This document shows positions 24,027 through 33,460 of a DNA stretch of 64,000 nt, one piece after another. How positions within the stretch are numbered: position 1 is the stretch's first letter; the number at the start of each line of letters is the position of its first letter. A program made the position numbers and the translations under genes. The stretch is taken from contig NZ_AP024269.1 of the NCBI RefSeq assembly GCF_016629525.1, forward strand, positions 2,790,001 through 2,854,000, in the 5' to 3' direction. The notes below the pieces were generated by a model. It saw only the letters and a list, made by a program, of their open reading frames with translations, made no database searches and was not told the DNA's origin. This DNA is from Kaistia sp. 32K (GTDB lineage Bacteria > Pseudomonadota > Alphaproteobacteria > Rhizobiales > Kaistiaceae).

Positions 24027-25457
24027 TCAGGCGGCGACGGGCGGCAGGACCGGATTGGGATGCGGACCAGCCAGCCTTTCGAACGCCCGCGCGGCGCGCA
24101 GCACCAGCGCGTCCTCGTGCAGGCGCCCGGCAATCTGGAACGAGAGCGGCAGGCCGACGGAATCGAAGCCCGCCGGCAGGGCGATCGCCGGCTGGCCTGT
24201 GATATTGAACGGCGGACAATAGCGCGTCATGCCGCTCATCAGGTTTTCCGTGACGTTGTCATAGGTGACGTCCTCATCGCCCACCCGCCAGGCCGGGAAG
24301 GGCACGACCGGCATCGCGATCAGATCGACGCTCTGCATGATTTCGGCATAGCTCCGCGCGATCGTCTGGCGGACGCGCTGGGCGTGGATGTATTCGGTCG
24401 CGGGCAGGAAGGCGCCCTGGGTGATCAGGCCGCGAACCCGCGGCGAATAATCGTTCGGGCGCTCGCGCAGAGAGTCACTATGCCCTTCGGCAAGCTCCGA
24501 GGCGGCGATCGCCCACATCAGGCTGCGCGAGGCCAGATGATCGGGAAGCTCGATCTCGACCAGGCGGGCGCCCGCCCGCCGCAGCAGGTTGAGGCTTGCA
24601 TGGAAGGCGGCGAGCATCTCCTGCCCGATGCGCTCGTTCGCCTGCCGGCGCGGGACGCCGATGCGCAGGCCGTCGATGCCGAGCTCGATGCCAGAGAGAT
24701 AGTCGGACGCGGGCCGCTCGCTGCCGGCGGGATCGCGCGGATCGGGCCCGGCCAGCACCTGCATCAGGATCGCGGCATCAGTCACCGTGCGGGTCATCGG
24801 GCCGACATGATCGAGGCTATAGCCGGCCGGCAGCACCCCTGCCCGGCTGACCACGCCATAGGTCGCCTTGAGGCCCACGATGCCGCAGGCGGCGGCCGGC
24901 AACCGGATCGAGCCGCCGGTATCGGAGCCGAGCGCCGCATAGGCGAGGCCCGCCGCGACGGCCGAGCCGGAGCCGCTGCTGGAAGCGCCGCAGGACCGCT
25001 CGAGGTTCCAGGGATTGCGGGTCTCGCCGAAATCCGGATGCACGCCGCCAAAGGCCAGTTCGTACATGTTGAGCTTGCCGAGGATCACTGCGCCGGCGCG
25101 GCGGAGCCGTTCGACCACGGTGGAATCGCGCTCGGGAACATGGTCGGCATAGAGCGGGGAACCGCCGGTCGTGCGCACGCCGGCGGTTTCCATGTTGTCC
25201 TTGATCGCGATCGGCACGCCGTGCAGCGGACCGAGGCGAATGCCCTCGGCGCGCAAGGCGTCCATCGCCCTCGCCTGCGCCAGCGCGGCCTCGGTGCAGA
25301 CGGTGATGTAGCAGTTCAGCTGCGGATTGTGGGCGGCGATCCGCGACAGCATGAGCTCCGTCACCCGAACGGAAGTCACCTCGCCATCGGAGATCCGGGC
25401 GGCGAGCTCGCCGAGCGGCAGGAAGGCCAGCTGCTCGTCGGACAGCGCCGCGCTCAT
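24027..25457 (-). CDS. Amidase signature enzyme
   Basis: 476 aa amidase of the GatA/AtzE/AtzF-like type, which cleaves amide bonds by a Ser-cisSer-Lys triad. Lys86 lies in PIAIKDNM, Ser159 in GASSSGSGSAVAAG and nucleophile Ser183 in GSDTGGSIRLPA. All three are intact. ATG 25457 overlaps the stop of the GatC-like gene by 4 bp. It is the last gene of a peptide-type ABC operon, so it probably hydrolyses the imported amide or a product of it. Only the family can be assigned, not the substrate. Confidence 0.93.
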   Translation of the reverse strand: MSAALSDEQLAFLPLGELAARISDGEVTSVRVTELMLSRIAAHNPQLNCYITVCTEAALAQARAMDALRAEGIRLGPLHGVPIAIKDNMETAGVRTTGGSPLYADHVPERDSTVVERLRRAGAVILGKLNMYELAFGGVHPDFGETRNPWNLERSCGASSSGSGSAVAAGLAYAALGSDTGGSIRLPAAACGIVGLKATYGVVSRAGVLPAGYSLDHVGPMTRTVTDAAILMQVLAGPDPRDPAGSERPASDYLSGIELGIDGLRIGVPRRQANERIGQEMLAAFHASLNLLRRAGARLVEIELPDHLASRSLMWAIAASELAEGHSDSLRERPNDYSPRVRGLITQGAFLPATEYIHAQRVRQTIARSYAEIMQSVDLIAMPVVPFPAWRVGDEDVTYDNVTENLMSGMTRYCPPFNITGQPAIALPAGFDSVGLPLSFQIAGRLHEDALVLRAARAFERLAGPHPNPVLPPVAA

Positions 25458-25657
25458 GCCTGCACCCGATCGATCGGGAAGACCACGAAGGGCTCGACGC
25501 CGTCCGTCTCGATCTTGCGCAGGTCGGCCAGCCCCTCGAAGCCGCCCCGGAGTTGCTCCGTCAGCGCGGCCTCGTCGAGGCCTTCGAGGTTGATCTCGAA
25601 CAGGCGGGCCAGCGCCTGCATTGCTTCGACGGTCATATCGAATGCCGGTCTCTTCAT
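25454..25657 (-). CDS. GatC/AtzG-like small amidase partner
   Basis: 67 aa. Helical protein resembling the GatC subunit of Asp/Glu-tRNA amidotransferase and the small AtzG partner of AtzE amidase: ALARLFEINLEGLDEAALTEQLRGGFEGLADLRKIETDGVEPF, in pieces, shows the GatC-like helix pair and the T/D-GVEP turn. It overlaps the amidase by 4 bp, as obligate partners often do. ATG 25657 has GAGGAG at 5 nt. It likely stabilises the amidase as a heterocomplex; that is an inference from context. Confidence 0.75.
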   Translation of the reverse strand: MKRPAFDMTVEAMQALARLFEINLEGLDEAALTEQLRGGFEGLADLRKIETDGVEPFVVFPIDRVQA

Positions 25658-25693
25658 GGTCACTCCTCACGGGCCAGGCCGGGTTTGGGGGAA

Positions 25694-27076
25694 CTAACGG
25701 ATCCTGATTTTCGCAAGCGGCTCGGCGTTGATGATCAGGCAGACGGCGAAGGCCAATCCCGACATGCCGAGGACGATCGGAAACGCATCGTCGAGATGCC
25801 CCTGGTAGAGATTGGCTAAGGCGCCGAAGAGGCCGATGCCGAGCACGGCGCCGATCTGGCGCGTGGTGTTCAGCAGCCCGGATACGAGGCTCGCCATGCC
25901 GGAGCCCGTGCGGCGCACCACCAGGAAGGTCATGGCCGGCACCGCGATCGCCACGCCGAGGCCGATCAGGGCCAGGCAGGCGTAAATGGCGACGCCTTCG
26001 CTCAGGCCCGGGATCGAGGCAAGGGTCCCCGACAGGCCCATCGCGGCGCCGATCGAAATGGTGCGATGCGGCCCCTGGGTGACCGTCAGCTGCCCGCCGA
26101 TCATGTTTCCGAAGACGGTGGTGCCGGTCATCGGCAGGAAGGCGAGACCGGTCTGGCTGGGCGAATAACCGAGCTGGAACTGGAAGAACACGCCGAGGAA
26201 GAACAGCAGGCCGTAGAAGCAGAAGCTGACGAGGATGCCGGACAGGCAGCCACGCCAGACGTCGGATTGCCGGATCAGCGTCAGGGGCATCAGCGGGTTG
26301 GCGCTGCGGCGCTCGACGAGCAGGAAGGCCGTGGCGGCGGCGAGGAAGGCGCCGAGCGAGACGAGGAAGGTACGGCTCGCCAGCCCTGCCCCCAGTTCGA
26401 TGCAGGTCCAGGTCAGGGTGGCCAGCGCGACGATCGAGAGCACCAGCCCCGGCACGTCCAGCTGCCTGAGCTCCGAGATGCGGTCCCGGGGGCCGGCCAA
26501 TTGGTCCCGCCACAGGGCTCGCCCGAGCAGAAGCGCGGCGAGCCCGACCGGCAGGTTGAGGAAGAAGATGCTCTGCCAGCCGAGCCATTCCACCAGCGCG
26601 CCGCCGAGATACATCCCGACCGCCAGCGACAGGCTGGAGCAACCGATCCAGAGACTGATGGCGCGCGCCTGCTCGGGACCGTGGGGGAAGCTCTGCTTGA
26701 TCAGCGTCAGTGACGTCGGCACCGCCAGCGCCGCGCCGATGCCCTGCCCGATCCGGCCGATCATCAGCCAGCCGATGCTCTCCGCGAGCCCGCCGACCAG
26801 CGAGGCCGCGACGAACACCGCCGTGCCGATCATGAACAGCAAGGCCGGGCCCAGGCGGTCGGCGATGAAACCGCCGGCCACCAGCAGGCTGGCGAAGATC
26901 ATCAGATAGACCGTCGTCATCCATTGCAGCGATTCCATCGTCGCGCCGAGCGCCTGACGGATATCGGCCATCGCCACGTTGACGATGGTGACGTTGAGGA
27001 TCGTCAGGCTGAAGGTGATGCTGACGGCGGTCAGGACGGCCCATCTATCGTCCCGCCGCCGGAGTGGCGCGTGCAT
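25694..27076 (-). CDS. MFS transporter, DHA2/EmrB-QacA type
   Basis: 460 aa inner-membrane protein with about 14 hydrophobic segments. Motifs: LTILNVTIVNVAMADI in helix 1 (typical of DHA2), GGFIADRLGPALLFMIG (motif A), GRIGQGIGAALAVPTSLTLI and a late SGLLNTTRQIGAVLGIGLFG (motif C-like for drug:H+ antiporters). It probably exports a drug, toxic intermediate or excess substrate. Embedded in the ABC/amidase operon with 3 bp to the upstream permease gene, so its cargo is likely related to that pathway. Confidence 0.93.
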   Translation of the reverse strand: MHAPLRRRDDRWAVLTAVSITFSLTILNVTIVNVAMADIRQALGATMESLQWMTTVYLMIFASLLVAGGFIADRLGPALLFMIGTAVFVAASLVGGLAESIGWLMIGRIGQGIGAALAVPTSLTLIKQSFPHGPEQARAISLWIGCSSLSLAVGMYLGGALVEWLGWQSIFFLNLPVGLAALLLGRALWRDQLAGPRDRISELRQLDVPGLVLSIVALATLTWTCIELGAGLASRTFLVSLGAFLAAATAFLLVERRSANPLMPLTLIRQSDVWRGCLSGILVSFCFYGLLFFLGVFFQFQLGYSPSQTGLAFLPMTGTTVFGNMIGGQLTVTQGPHRTISIGAAMGLSGTLASIPGLSEGVAIYACLALIGLGVAIAVPAMTFLVVRRTGSGMASLVSGLLNTTRQIGAVLGIGLFGALANLYQGHLDDAFPIVLGMSGLAFAVCLIINAEPLAKIRIR

Positions 27077-27079
27077 GGG

Positions 27080-27997
27080 TCAGCGCTTCATGATGGTGCG
27101 CTGGCGCGGGTCCATAGCATCGCGGATGCCGTCGCCGACGAAGTTGAAGGAGAGCGCGACGATGACGATGATGATGCCGGGTATGGTGGCCACATGCGGG
27201 CTGCCGCCCAGCACCTTCAGCCCGTCCGACGACATGATGCCCCAGTCCGAGATCGGCGGCTGCACGCCGAGCCCGAGGAAGGACAGCCCGGAGGCAAAGA
27301 CGATCATCGAACCGATGGCCGTGGTGGCATAGGTGAGCACCGGCGCCAGCACGTTGGGCAGGACCTCCTGGAACAGGATCTGCCCCGTCGAGCTGCCGGC
27401 GACACGCGCCGCGTCGATATAGTCGCGGTTCCGGATGGACGCCGCCTCGATATAGACGACCCGCGTGAAGTACGGGATCATCACGATCGACATCGACAGC
27501 ATGATGTTGACGACGCCCGGCCCGAGCACCGCCGATACCGCGACGGCCAGAAGCACCATCGGGAAGGCGAAGAGCACGTCGAGCGGCCGCATGATGATGG
27601 CGGCGACGCGCCCGCCGAAGAAGCCGGCCGTGATGCCGAGCGTCAGCGCCACGATCGCCGTCGCCAGCGGCGGCAAAATGCCGATCGGCAGCGAGACGCG
27701 GCCGCCCCAGATCAGCCGGCTCAATATATCGCGGCCCTGCCCGTCCGTTCCGAGGAGATGGCCTTCGGAGAAGGGTGGCAGCAAGCGCCGCACCTGGTCG
27801 CCGGCGCTGTAGGGATCATAGGGCGCGATCCAGGGCGCCAGGATCGCGACCAGCGAGACGATCGCGATCATGACGAGGCTGATCGTGGCGATGCGGTCCC
27901 TGGTAAAGGTTCTCCAGGCGAGAACCGCCTGCGACTGATGCGTGGCGCCTTGCGCCTGCGGGACAACATCGGCCGTGTCGACGGCGGCGTCTGTCAT
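27080..27997 (-). CDS. Peptide/nickel-type ABC transporter permease (DppC-like)
   Basis: 305 aa inner-membrane permease. The N-terminal hydrophobic helix follows a cytosolic stretch ending RDRIATISLVMIAIVSLVAI. The DppC-type segment LLGTDGQGRDILSRLIWGGRVSLPIG and the EAA loop YIDAARVAGSSTGQILFQEVLPN are present, as is FLGLGVQPPISDWG. Pairs with the DppB-like gene 37 bp upstream. Directs uptake of oligopeptides or other short amides. Confidence 0.94.
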   Translation of the reverse strand: MTDAAVDTADVVPQAQGATHQSQAVLAWRTFTRDRIATISLVMIAIVSLVAILAPWIAPYDPYSAGDQVRRLLPPFSEGHLLGTDGQGRDILSRLIWGGRVSLPIGILPPLATAIVALTLGITAGFFGGRVAAIIMRPLDVLFAFPMVLLAVAVSAVLGPGVVNIMLSMSIVMIPYFTRVVYIEAASIRNRDYIDAARVAGSSTGQILFQEVLPNVLAPVLTYATTAIGSMIVFASGLSFLGLGVQPPISDWGIMSSDGLKVLGGSPHVATIPGIIIVIVALSFNFVGDGIRDAMDPRQRTIMKR

Positions 27998-28034
27998 GGA
28001 GGTCTCCTGTCGGATGCGGACGGCTCGGGCGCGG

Positions 28035-28982
28035 CTAGGCGCGCACGCGCGGGTCCAACGCTGCCTGGGTGATGTCGGAGATGAAATTGACGAGGACGAA
28101 CAAGGCGCCGACGCACAGCACGACGGCCTGGATCACCGGCACGTCGCGGGAAATGATCGAGTTGTACATGAGCTGGCCGATGCCCGGCCAGTTGAAGACC
28201 ACTTCGCTGAACAGCGCAGTGCCGAAGAGATAGCCGAGCTGCAGGCCGCAGATGTTGACGATGCCGGGCATGGCGTTGCGCAGGGCATAGCCGGTGATCA
28301 CGCGCCATTCGGAAAAGCCGCGGGCGCGGGCCGCCGTCACATATTGCTGCTTCAGGATGTCGATCATGGCGGCGCGGGTGAGCCGGAGGATGACCGCGAG
28401 CGGAATGAGCGCCGCCGTCACCGCCGGCAGGATCAAGTGGCTGAGGATCACCAGCGGACCGGACGGCCTGCCGATCACCGTCATTCCTGAGGATGGCAGC
28501 AGCTTCAGATGCAGGGCGAAATAGATCGCGAGCAGAAAGCCCAGCCAAAAGGGCGGCGCATTGGCCAAAAGCAGCGAGCCGGTCACCGAGATCTTGTCGA
28601 TCCGGCTGTTCTGCTTCACGGCGGCGAGCACGCCGAGCCCGATGCCGAAGACGGAGGCGATCAGGAAGGCGGCGAGCGTCAGGAGCAGGCTGTTCAGCGC
28701 CCGCGGCACGAGGACGTCGAGCACCGGCATGCTGAACGAGATCGAGCGGCCGAAATCGCCGACGATCACGTGCTTGAGCCAGATCCCGTATTGCTGGACC
28801 GCCGGCAGATCGAGGCCGAGGCCGCGCCGGAGTTCGGCGACGGCTTCGGGCATCGCATAAGGTCCGAGCAGGACCGCCGCCGCATCGCCCGGGATCAGCC
28901 GCATCAGGAAGAAGACCAGCAGCGACATGCCGAAGAGGATGAAGGGAACGACGATCAGCCGATTGGCGATGAACCGGAGCAT
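28035..28982 (-). CDS. Peptide/nickel-type ABC transporter permease (DppB-like)
   Basis: 315 aa. The N-terminus MLRFIANRLIVVPFILFGMSLLVFFLMRLIPGD is the standard DppB first helix. The EAA loop YVTAARARGFSEWRVITGYALRNA, SEVVFNWPGIGQLMYNSII and the final DPRVRA are as in the family. ATG 28982 is chosen over a longer in-frame start because the family N-terminus begins there. It lies 75 bp behind the substrate-binding gene and ahead of the DppC-like gene. Confidence 0.94.
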   Translation of the reverse strand: MLRFIANRLIVVPFILFGMSLLVFFLMRLIPGDAAAVLLGPYAMPEAVAELRRGLGLDLPAVQQYGIWLKHVIVGDFGRSISFSMPVLDVLVPRALNSLLLTLAAFLIASVFGIGLGVLAAVKQNSRIDKISVTGSLLLANAPPFWLGFLLAIYFALHLKLLPSSGMTVIGRPSGPLVILSHLILPAVTAALIPLAVILRLTRAAMIDILKQQYVTAARARGFSEWRVITGYALRNAMPGIVNICGLQLGYLFGTALFSEVVFNWPGIGQLMYNSIISRDVPVIQAVVLCVGALFVLVNFISDITQAALDPRVRA

Positions 28983-29057
28983 GCGTCTGCCTCGCTTTCC
29001 AGAAACAAGTCGATCAATCCGGAAAAAAGGGCAGGCCATCCGGCCTGCCCCGCTCGC

Positions 29058-30662
29058 TTACTCGGAGATCCAGATGGTGTTGTAGGATTCGATCCAGTCC
29101 GCCGCCCGGATGAAGCCCTTGACCTTGCTCGCCATCGCATAGGCGCCCATGTCGCTCACCACCGGCAGGTGGTAGGCCTGCTCCATGTCGCGCTCGGCCA
29201 GCTTGCGGGCCAGGTCGATGCGGGCCTTCTGGTCCGTGGCGCCGATCATGCCGGTCAGCATGGTGTCGACTTCGGCATCGTTGACGTGGCCGGAATTGCC
29301 CCAGGACTTGCTCTGCAGCGGAACCTGCAGCCAGAAGTCGGAATTCGATCCCCACGACTGCTGGTTCATTCCGACATTGTCCTCGAGGCCCTTGAGCCAG
29401 CGGCCGAGATAGGTGTTCCACTCATAGGTCTGGAGCGTGACGTCGACGCCGATCTTGCGCAGGTCGCGCTGGATCCATTCCGCCATCTGGACCGGCATGA
29501 TCTGGCCGGAACCGGAGGTGGATTCCTCGTAGACCGTCTTGAACCCGTCCGGATAACCCGCCTCGGCGAGCAGCGCCTTGGCCTTCACGGGGTCATACGG
29601 ATAGGGCTCCTTCCAGTTCGGGTCGTAGGCGGGCGACGAGGAGGAGACCATGGAGAAGGACGGCTTCGCGGTGCCGCGCAGCAGCTCGCGGGCCATGCCC
29701 TCCTTGTCGATCGCCATGGAGACGGCCTGGCGCACCTTCTGGTTGGCGAAAGGTCCGGTCTTGGCGTTGAAGTCGACGTACCAGATATGCGGCAGCGGCC
29801 CCATGGCGACGGTGTAGCCTTCGCCCTTCAAGGGTTCGACGTCGTCAGGCGGAACCGAGATGATCAGATCCACCTCGCCGGCGCGAAGCGCGTTCACCCG
29901 CGTCGTCGAATCCGGAATCTGGCGGAAGATCAGTTGGTCGAGATAGGGGTAAGGCTTGTTCCAGTAGTCCGGGTTCTTGTCGAGCGTGATGTATTCGCCC
30001 TTGACCTGCTCCGTGACCTTGAACGGACCCGTCCCGGCCGGATGATTGCCGACATCGTCATTGCCGTAGGTCTTGATCGAGGTCGGGCTGGCGATCGTCG
30101 GCAGGCCCGGCGACGCGCCTTCGGCCAGCTGGTCGATGAAGAAGGCGTTGCGCTGCGACAGCGTGAAGACGACAGTCGCGTCGTCCTTGGCCTCGATGCC
30201 CTTCAGATACAGATAGCGGAACTGCGGAATGCCGGCGCCACGCGAATTGTAGAACTCGAACTTCGGATCCCAGACGCGGCGGACGTTGAACACGACCGCA
30301 TCGGCGTTGAACGGCGTGCCATCGTGAAACTTCACGCCCGGGCGCAGGTGAAAGGTGTATTGCAGCCCGTCGTCGCTGACGTCCCAGCTGGTGGCGAGAA
30401 CGGGGATGATCGGCGGCGGCGCGCCCTTGGTGTCGACCGTGTAGTCGCGGGCGACGAGCCCTTCGAAGACCAGCTGGTTGACGCGGGCGGCCGCGCCGGA
30501 TTCGCTCACGGCGGGATCGCGCGTGCCGATATCGGTCTCGGCGCCGATGATGAGGCTTCCGCCGGGCTTCGGCTCCTCGGCGCGCAGCAGGGACACCGGC
30601 GCCGCCGACAACAGCAACGCACTGGCGAGCATGACAGTTCTGAGTAGCGACTTGCCCAACAT
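29058..30662 (-). CDS. Peptide-type ABC transporter substrate-binding protein (SBP_bac_5)
   Basis: 534 aa periplasmic protein with a Sec signal peptide of about 28 residues ending SLLRA. Mature motifs include GGSLIIGAETDIGTRDPA, WDVSDDGLQYTFHLRPGVKFHDGTPFNADAVVFNV in pieces, and ARVNALRAGEVDLIISVPP; the RPGVKFHDGTP block is diagnostic of DppA/OppA-type proteins. Determines the specificity of the importer. It lies between the ATPase genes and permease genes of the operon. Confidence 0.95.
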   Translation of the reverse strand: MLGKSLLRTVMLASALLLSAAPVSLLRAEEPKPGGSLIIGAETDIGTRDPAVSESGAAARVNQLVFEGLVARDYTVDTKGAPPPIIPVLATSWDVSDDGLQYTFHLRPGVKFHDGTPFNADAVVFNVRRVWDPKFEFYNSRGAGIPQFRYLYLKGIEAKDDATVVFTLSQRNAFFIDQLAEGASPGLPTIASPTSIKTYGNDDVGNHPAGTGPFKVTEQVKGEYITLDKNPDYWNKPYPYLDQLIFRQIPDSTTRVNALRAGEVDLIISVPPDDVEPLKGEGYTVAMGPLPHIWYVDFNAKTGPFANQKVRQAVSMAIDKEGMARELLRGTAKPSFSMVSSSSPAYDPNWKEPYPYDPVKAKALLAEAGYPDGFKTVYEESTSGSGQIMPVQMAEWIQRDLRKIGVDVTLQTYEWNTYLGRWLKGLEDNVGMNQQSWGSNSDFWLQVPLQSKSWGNSGHVNDAEVDTMLTGMIGATDQKARIDLARKLAERDMEQAYHLPVVSDMGAYAMASKVKGFIRAADWIESYNTIWISE

Positions 30663-30681
30663 TGTTGTGACGCTCCTGTTG

Positions 30682-31464
30682 TCACAGTGGATGTGAGGAA
30701 TGGTGCCTCGCCGAGAGCGAGGCGTTGATGAGACGGCGCGTGAAGGGATGTTCGGGCTGCTCGAAGATCTGATCGACCGCGCCGCTCTCGATGACGCGGC
30801 CCTTGTCCAGGACTGCGACGCGGTCGCTCATGTAGCGACCCATGAGCAGATTGTTCGCCACGAACAGGTAGGTCAGCCCCAGCGAGGCCTGCAGGTCCTT
30901 GAGCAGGTTGGCGACCTGCGCCTGGACCGAGACATCGAGCGCCGAAAGCGGCTCGTCGAGGAAGATGAAGCGCGGACGGGACACCAGCGCGCGGGCGATG
31001 CCGGCGCGCTGGCACTGGCCGCCGGAAAGCTCGTGCGGGTAACGCATGGCGAAACGCGGATCGAGTCCGACCTGGGTCAGCGTCTCAGCGATGCGATCGC
31101 GCATCTCGCCGCGCTGGGTGACGCCGAAATTGCGTATCGGCAGTTCCAGGCTCTCGCCGATCTGCCGGCGCGGATTGAAGGCGGCCAGCGGATTCTGGAA
31201 GATCATCTGGATTTCGCTGCGCTTCGCGCCGGATTCCTGCCAGCGGAAATCCAGCTTCTTGCCGTCATAGAAGACCTCGCCATAGGTCTGGCGCAGCAGG
31301 CCCAGAATGATGCGGCCGACGGTCGACTTGCCGGAACCGGAGGGGCCGACGAGCCCGAAGGTTTCGCCGGCCCGTATCTCGAGGTCGATGTCCTCGAGAA
31401 TGTCCTTGCTGCCGACGCGGAAGCAGATCTGGCGCAGCCGCACCAGCGTGGGGGTCTCTGTCAT
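30682..31464 (-). CDS. Peptide-type ABC transporter ATP-binding protein (OppF-like)
   Basis: 260 aa from ATG 31464. Walker A GPSGSGKST, QMIFQNPLAAFNPRRQI, signature LSGGQCQRAGIARAL and Walker B FIFLDEPLSALDVSVQAQ, then HPFTRRLINASL at the end. Note VANNLLMGRYMSDRV where most members have THDL: the switch His appears to be replaced by Asn. Begins 7 bp after the OppD-like gene. Energises the peptide-type importer with the OppD-like subunit. Confidence 0.92.
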   Translation of the reverse strand: MTETPTLVRLRQICFRVGSKDILEDIDLEIRAGETFGLVGPSGSGKSTVGRIILGLLRQTYGEVFYDGKKLDFRWQESGAKRSEIQMIFQNPLAAFNPRRQIGESLELPIRNFGVTQRGEMRDRIAETLTQVGLDPRFAMRYPHELSGGQCQRAGIARALVSRPRFIFLDEPLSALDVSVQAQVANLLKDLQASLGLTYLFVANNLLMGRYMSDRVAVLDKGRVIESGAVDQIFEQPEHPFTRRLINASLSARHHSSHPL

Positions 31465-31471
31465 CGCAGCC

Positions 31472-32491
31472 TTATGCCTCGGCATAGAGCCAGCAGCGCG
31501 CCGCTCGCTCTGGGCTTACCGGATAGGTTTCGGGGAGCTGGATCCCGCAGCGATCGGAAGCCTTGTCGCAGCGCGGGCGGAACGAGCATCCGGACGGGAG
31601 CGCGGTGAGATCCGGGATTTCGCCCGGGATCTGGCGCAGCCTGCCATGGCCGCCATCGGAGGGCACGGAGGCGATCAGGCCCCGCGAATAGGGATGATAG
31701 GGCCTGTCGAGCAGGTCGGCCGCCGGCCCCACTTCCACGGCGCGGCCGGCATACATGACGACCACGCGATCGGCGAGACGCGAGACCACGCCGAAATCAT
31801 GGGTGATCAGCCAGACCGCCATGCCGGTGCGGGACTGGATCTCTTTCAGCTGGATCAGGATCTCGTCCTGCGCGACCGCGTCCAGAAGCGAGGTCGGCTC
31901 GTCGGCGATCAGGAGGTCCGGCTCGCCCGCCAATGCCAGCGCCAGCATGGCGCGCTGCGCGTCGCCGGCGCTCACCTGATAGGAATAGCAGCGCATCAGC
32001 CCCACCGGATCGGCGAAGCCGATGTCGCTCAGGATCGCCCGGCCGATCCTGTCGGCCTCGTAGCGGGAGACGTTGCGGTGGAACCGGATGGTCTCGATCA
32101 GCTGGTCGCCGACCCTGCGCATTGGATGCAGCGCCGAATAGGCGTTCTGGAACAGCATCGCGATCCGCTTGCCGAGCACCTTGCGCAACTGGGCGGGCGG
32201 CAGCGCCAGAATGTCGACCCCGTCGAGAAAAGCGGAGCCCTTTTCGATGACCGCCGGCGGCTGCGGCACGAGGCGCGTCACGCTCAGCGCCGTGACGCTC
32301 TTGCCGGAGCCCGATTCTCCGACCACGGCGACCACTTCACCGCGATCGATCGTGAAGCTGACATCATTGACCGCACGGACGGTTCCCGATGCAGACGGGA
32401 AGGTGGTGGTCACGCCCTGGATATCGAGCAACAACGGCCTGCTCCTCTCTAAAGGACACACCAAGCCGTTGCTCACGGCGGCGACCGCCAT
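31472..32491 (-). CDS. Peptide-type ABC transporter ATP-binding protein (OppD-like)
   Basis: 339 aa. Walker A GESGSGKSVTALSVTRL, AMLFQNAYSALHPMRRVG, a signature region reading VSAGDAQRAMLALAL in place of the usual LSGGMRQR, Walker B LLIADEPTSLLDAVAQ and switch His in LITHDFGVV. The C-terminal Cys-containing CSFRPRCDKASDRC region is the usual OppD-type tail. First gene of the operon. The in-frame start ATG 32491 has a poor ribosome-binding site; the domain itself begins near residue 20, so the true start could be slightly downstream. Confidence 0.9.
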   Translation of the reverse strand: MAVAAVSNGLVCPLERSRPLLLDIQGVTTTFPSASGTVRAVNDVSFTIDRGEVVAVVGESGSGKSVTALSVTRLVPQPPAVIEKGSAFLDGVDILALPPAQLRKVLGKRIAMLFQNAYSALHPMRRVGDQLIETIRFHRNVSRYEADRIGRAILSDIGFADPVGLMRCYSYQVSAGDAQRAMLALALAGEPDLLIADEPTSLLDAVAQDEILIQLKEIQSRTGMAVWLITHDFGVVSRLADRVVVMYAGRAVEVGPAADLLDRPYHPYSRGLIASVPSDGGHGRLRQIPGEIPDLTALPSGCSFRPRCDKASDRCGIQLPETYPVSPERAARCWLYAEA

Positions 32492-32636
32492 GAAGCCCGT
32501 TACTGCGACCTGATGCTATTTGCGGGAGAAAGCCATTCGACCGACACAAAGGCGATAGGCATTTCTCTTACGGCCGAGACGCTATCTGCTTGCCAGCGGC
32601 CGTCAAGCTGGAATGACTTCTGCGAATTAAATTAGC

Positions 32637-32658
32637 ATGCAAATACAATTACTTGCAT
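32637..32658. promoter_or_regulatory. AT-rich inverted repeat upstream of the peptide ABC operon
   Basis: ATGCAA (32637-32642) and TTGCAT (32653-32658) separated by 10 bp, in a markedly AT-rich patch (about 32620-32670) 146 bp upstream of the OppD-like start. Likely part of the operon's promoter or a regulator site. The rest of the 490-bp gap to the GNAT gene at 32981 holds nothing I can name. Confidence 0.45.
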
Positions 32659-32980
32659 AAAATATCCTCAGGCTGCCCAGTGTTCATGTGCGAATCCTGA
32701 GCACAACTATGTTCGGACAAATCCGGACGAAATCACCTTCCCAAAGGGCACATCCGTCGCGAAAAATCGGCTCGAGACGGAGACCTCGTCGACGCCTGTC
32801 AGCGCGAGGCGACGGATGCGCCCCCCCCGGCCCTCGCCCACACTGAAACTGCCGCTCCGGCTCCAGGCGGAGCATTCTCCGCTTCCCAGCGATGACGTCG
32901 TGCGGCTACACGGGGACGCGGCCATGCAGCCTGCCCTCTCCCGGCGCAGCCCTCCTATCGATGAAAGAAACATCTTTCGA

Positions 32981-33460
32981 ATGAGCGCAAAGCCTTATCT
33001 CCATCTCTGCAAGAAGCTGGAACCCGGCACGGCGCATCTGCCTGAATGGCCGGAAGGGGCTCGGCTGGTCGAGTTCACGCCGCAACTGGCTGAAGCCTCG
33101 CATCGCCTGCTACGATCCGCCTACTCCCAGGGCGGCGGCGAGGTGCCGGAGTATCCGTCCTGGCTGAACGCGCTTCTTAATGATCCGGAATACGATCCGG
33201 CACTCGTGTTTCCGGTGCTGGATTCTTCGGGACGCGTGATCGCCTTCGCCCAGTGCTGGACCAGCGGCTTCGTCAAGAACCTCGCCGTCGACGCCAGCCG
33301 GCGACGACAGGGTCTGGGCGAGGCTCTGCTCCAGCACATCCTGAACGTGTTCACACGGAGAGGCTCGCAGCGACTGTGCCTGAAAGTCGAAGCCGACAAT
33401 CCCTCCGGAGCGGAGCGTCTCTACCGACGCCTCGGCTTTGACGATTTTCGCGAGGGCTGA
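32981..33460 (+). CDS. GNAT family N-acetyltransferase
   Basis: 159 aa. Acetyl-CoA binding core: VKNLAVDASRRRQGLGEALLQHIL with the R-R-x-G-x-G motif, then LCLKVEADNPSGAERLYRRLGF (motif B), the common N-acyltransferase end. ATG 32981 is the natural start, giving a compact single-domain protein. The target substrate is unknown. Stands alone, ahead of a strong hairpin. Confidence 0.9.
   Translation: MSAKPYLHLCKKLEPGTAHLPEWPEGARLVEFTPQLAEASHRLLRSAYSQGGGEVPEYPSWLNALLNDPEYDPALVFPVLDSSGRVIAFAQCWTSGFVKNLAVDASRRRQGLGEALLQHILNVFTRRGSQRLCLKVEADNPSGAERLYRRLGFDDFREG

Noticed and set aside
22448..24133. Long minus-strand frame opposite the sugar importer genes
   Set aside because: Shadow of the permease and ATPase genes; it also runs through a strong terminator.
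28509..30647. Plus-strand frame of over 700 codons opposite the peptide ABC genes
   Set aside because: No domain; mirrors the minus-strand coding pattern.
32816..32980. Longer start for the GNAT protein
   Set aside because: The added N-terminus is Pro/Arg-rich with no domain and the ATG at 32981 begins the compact GNAT fold.
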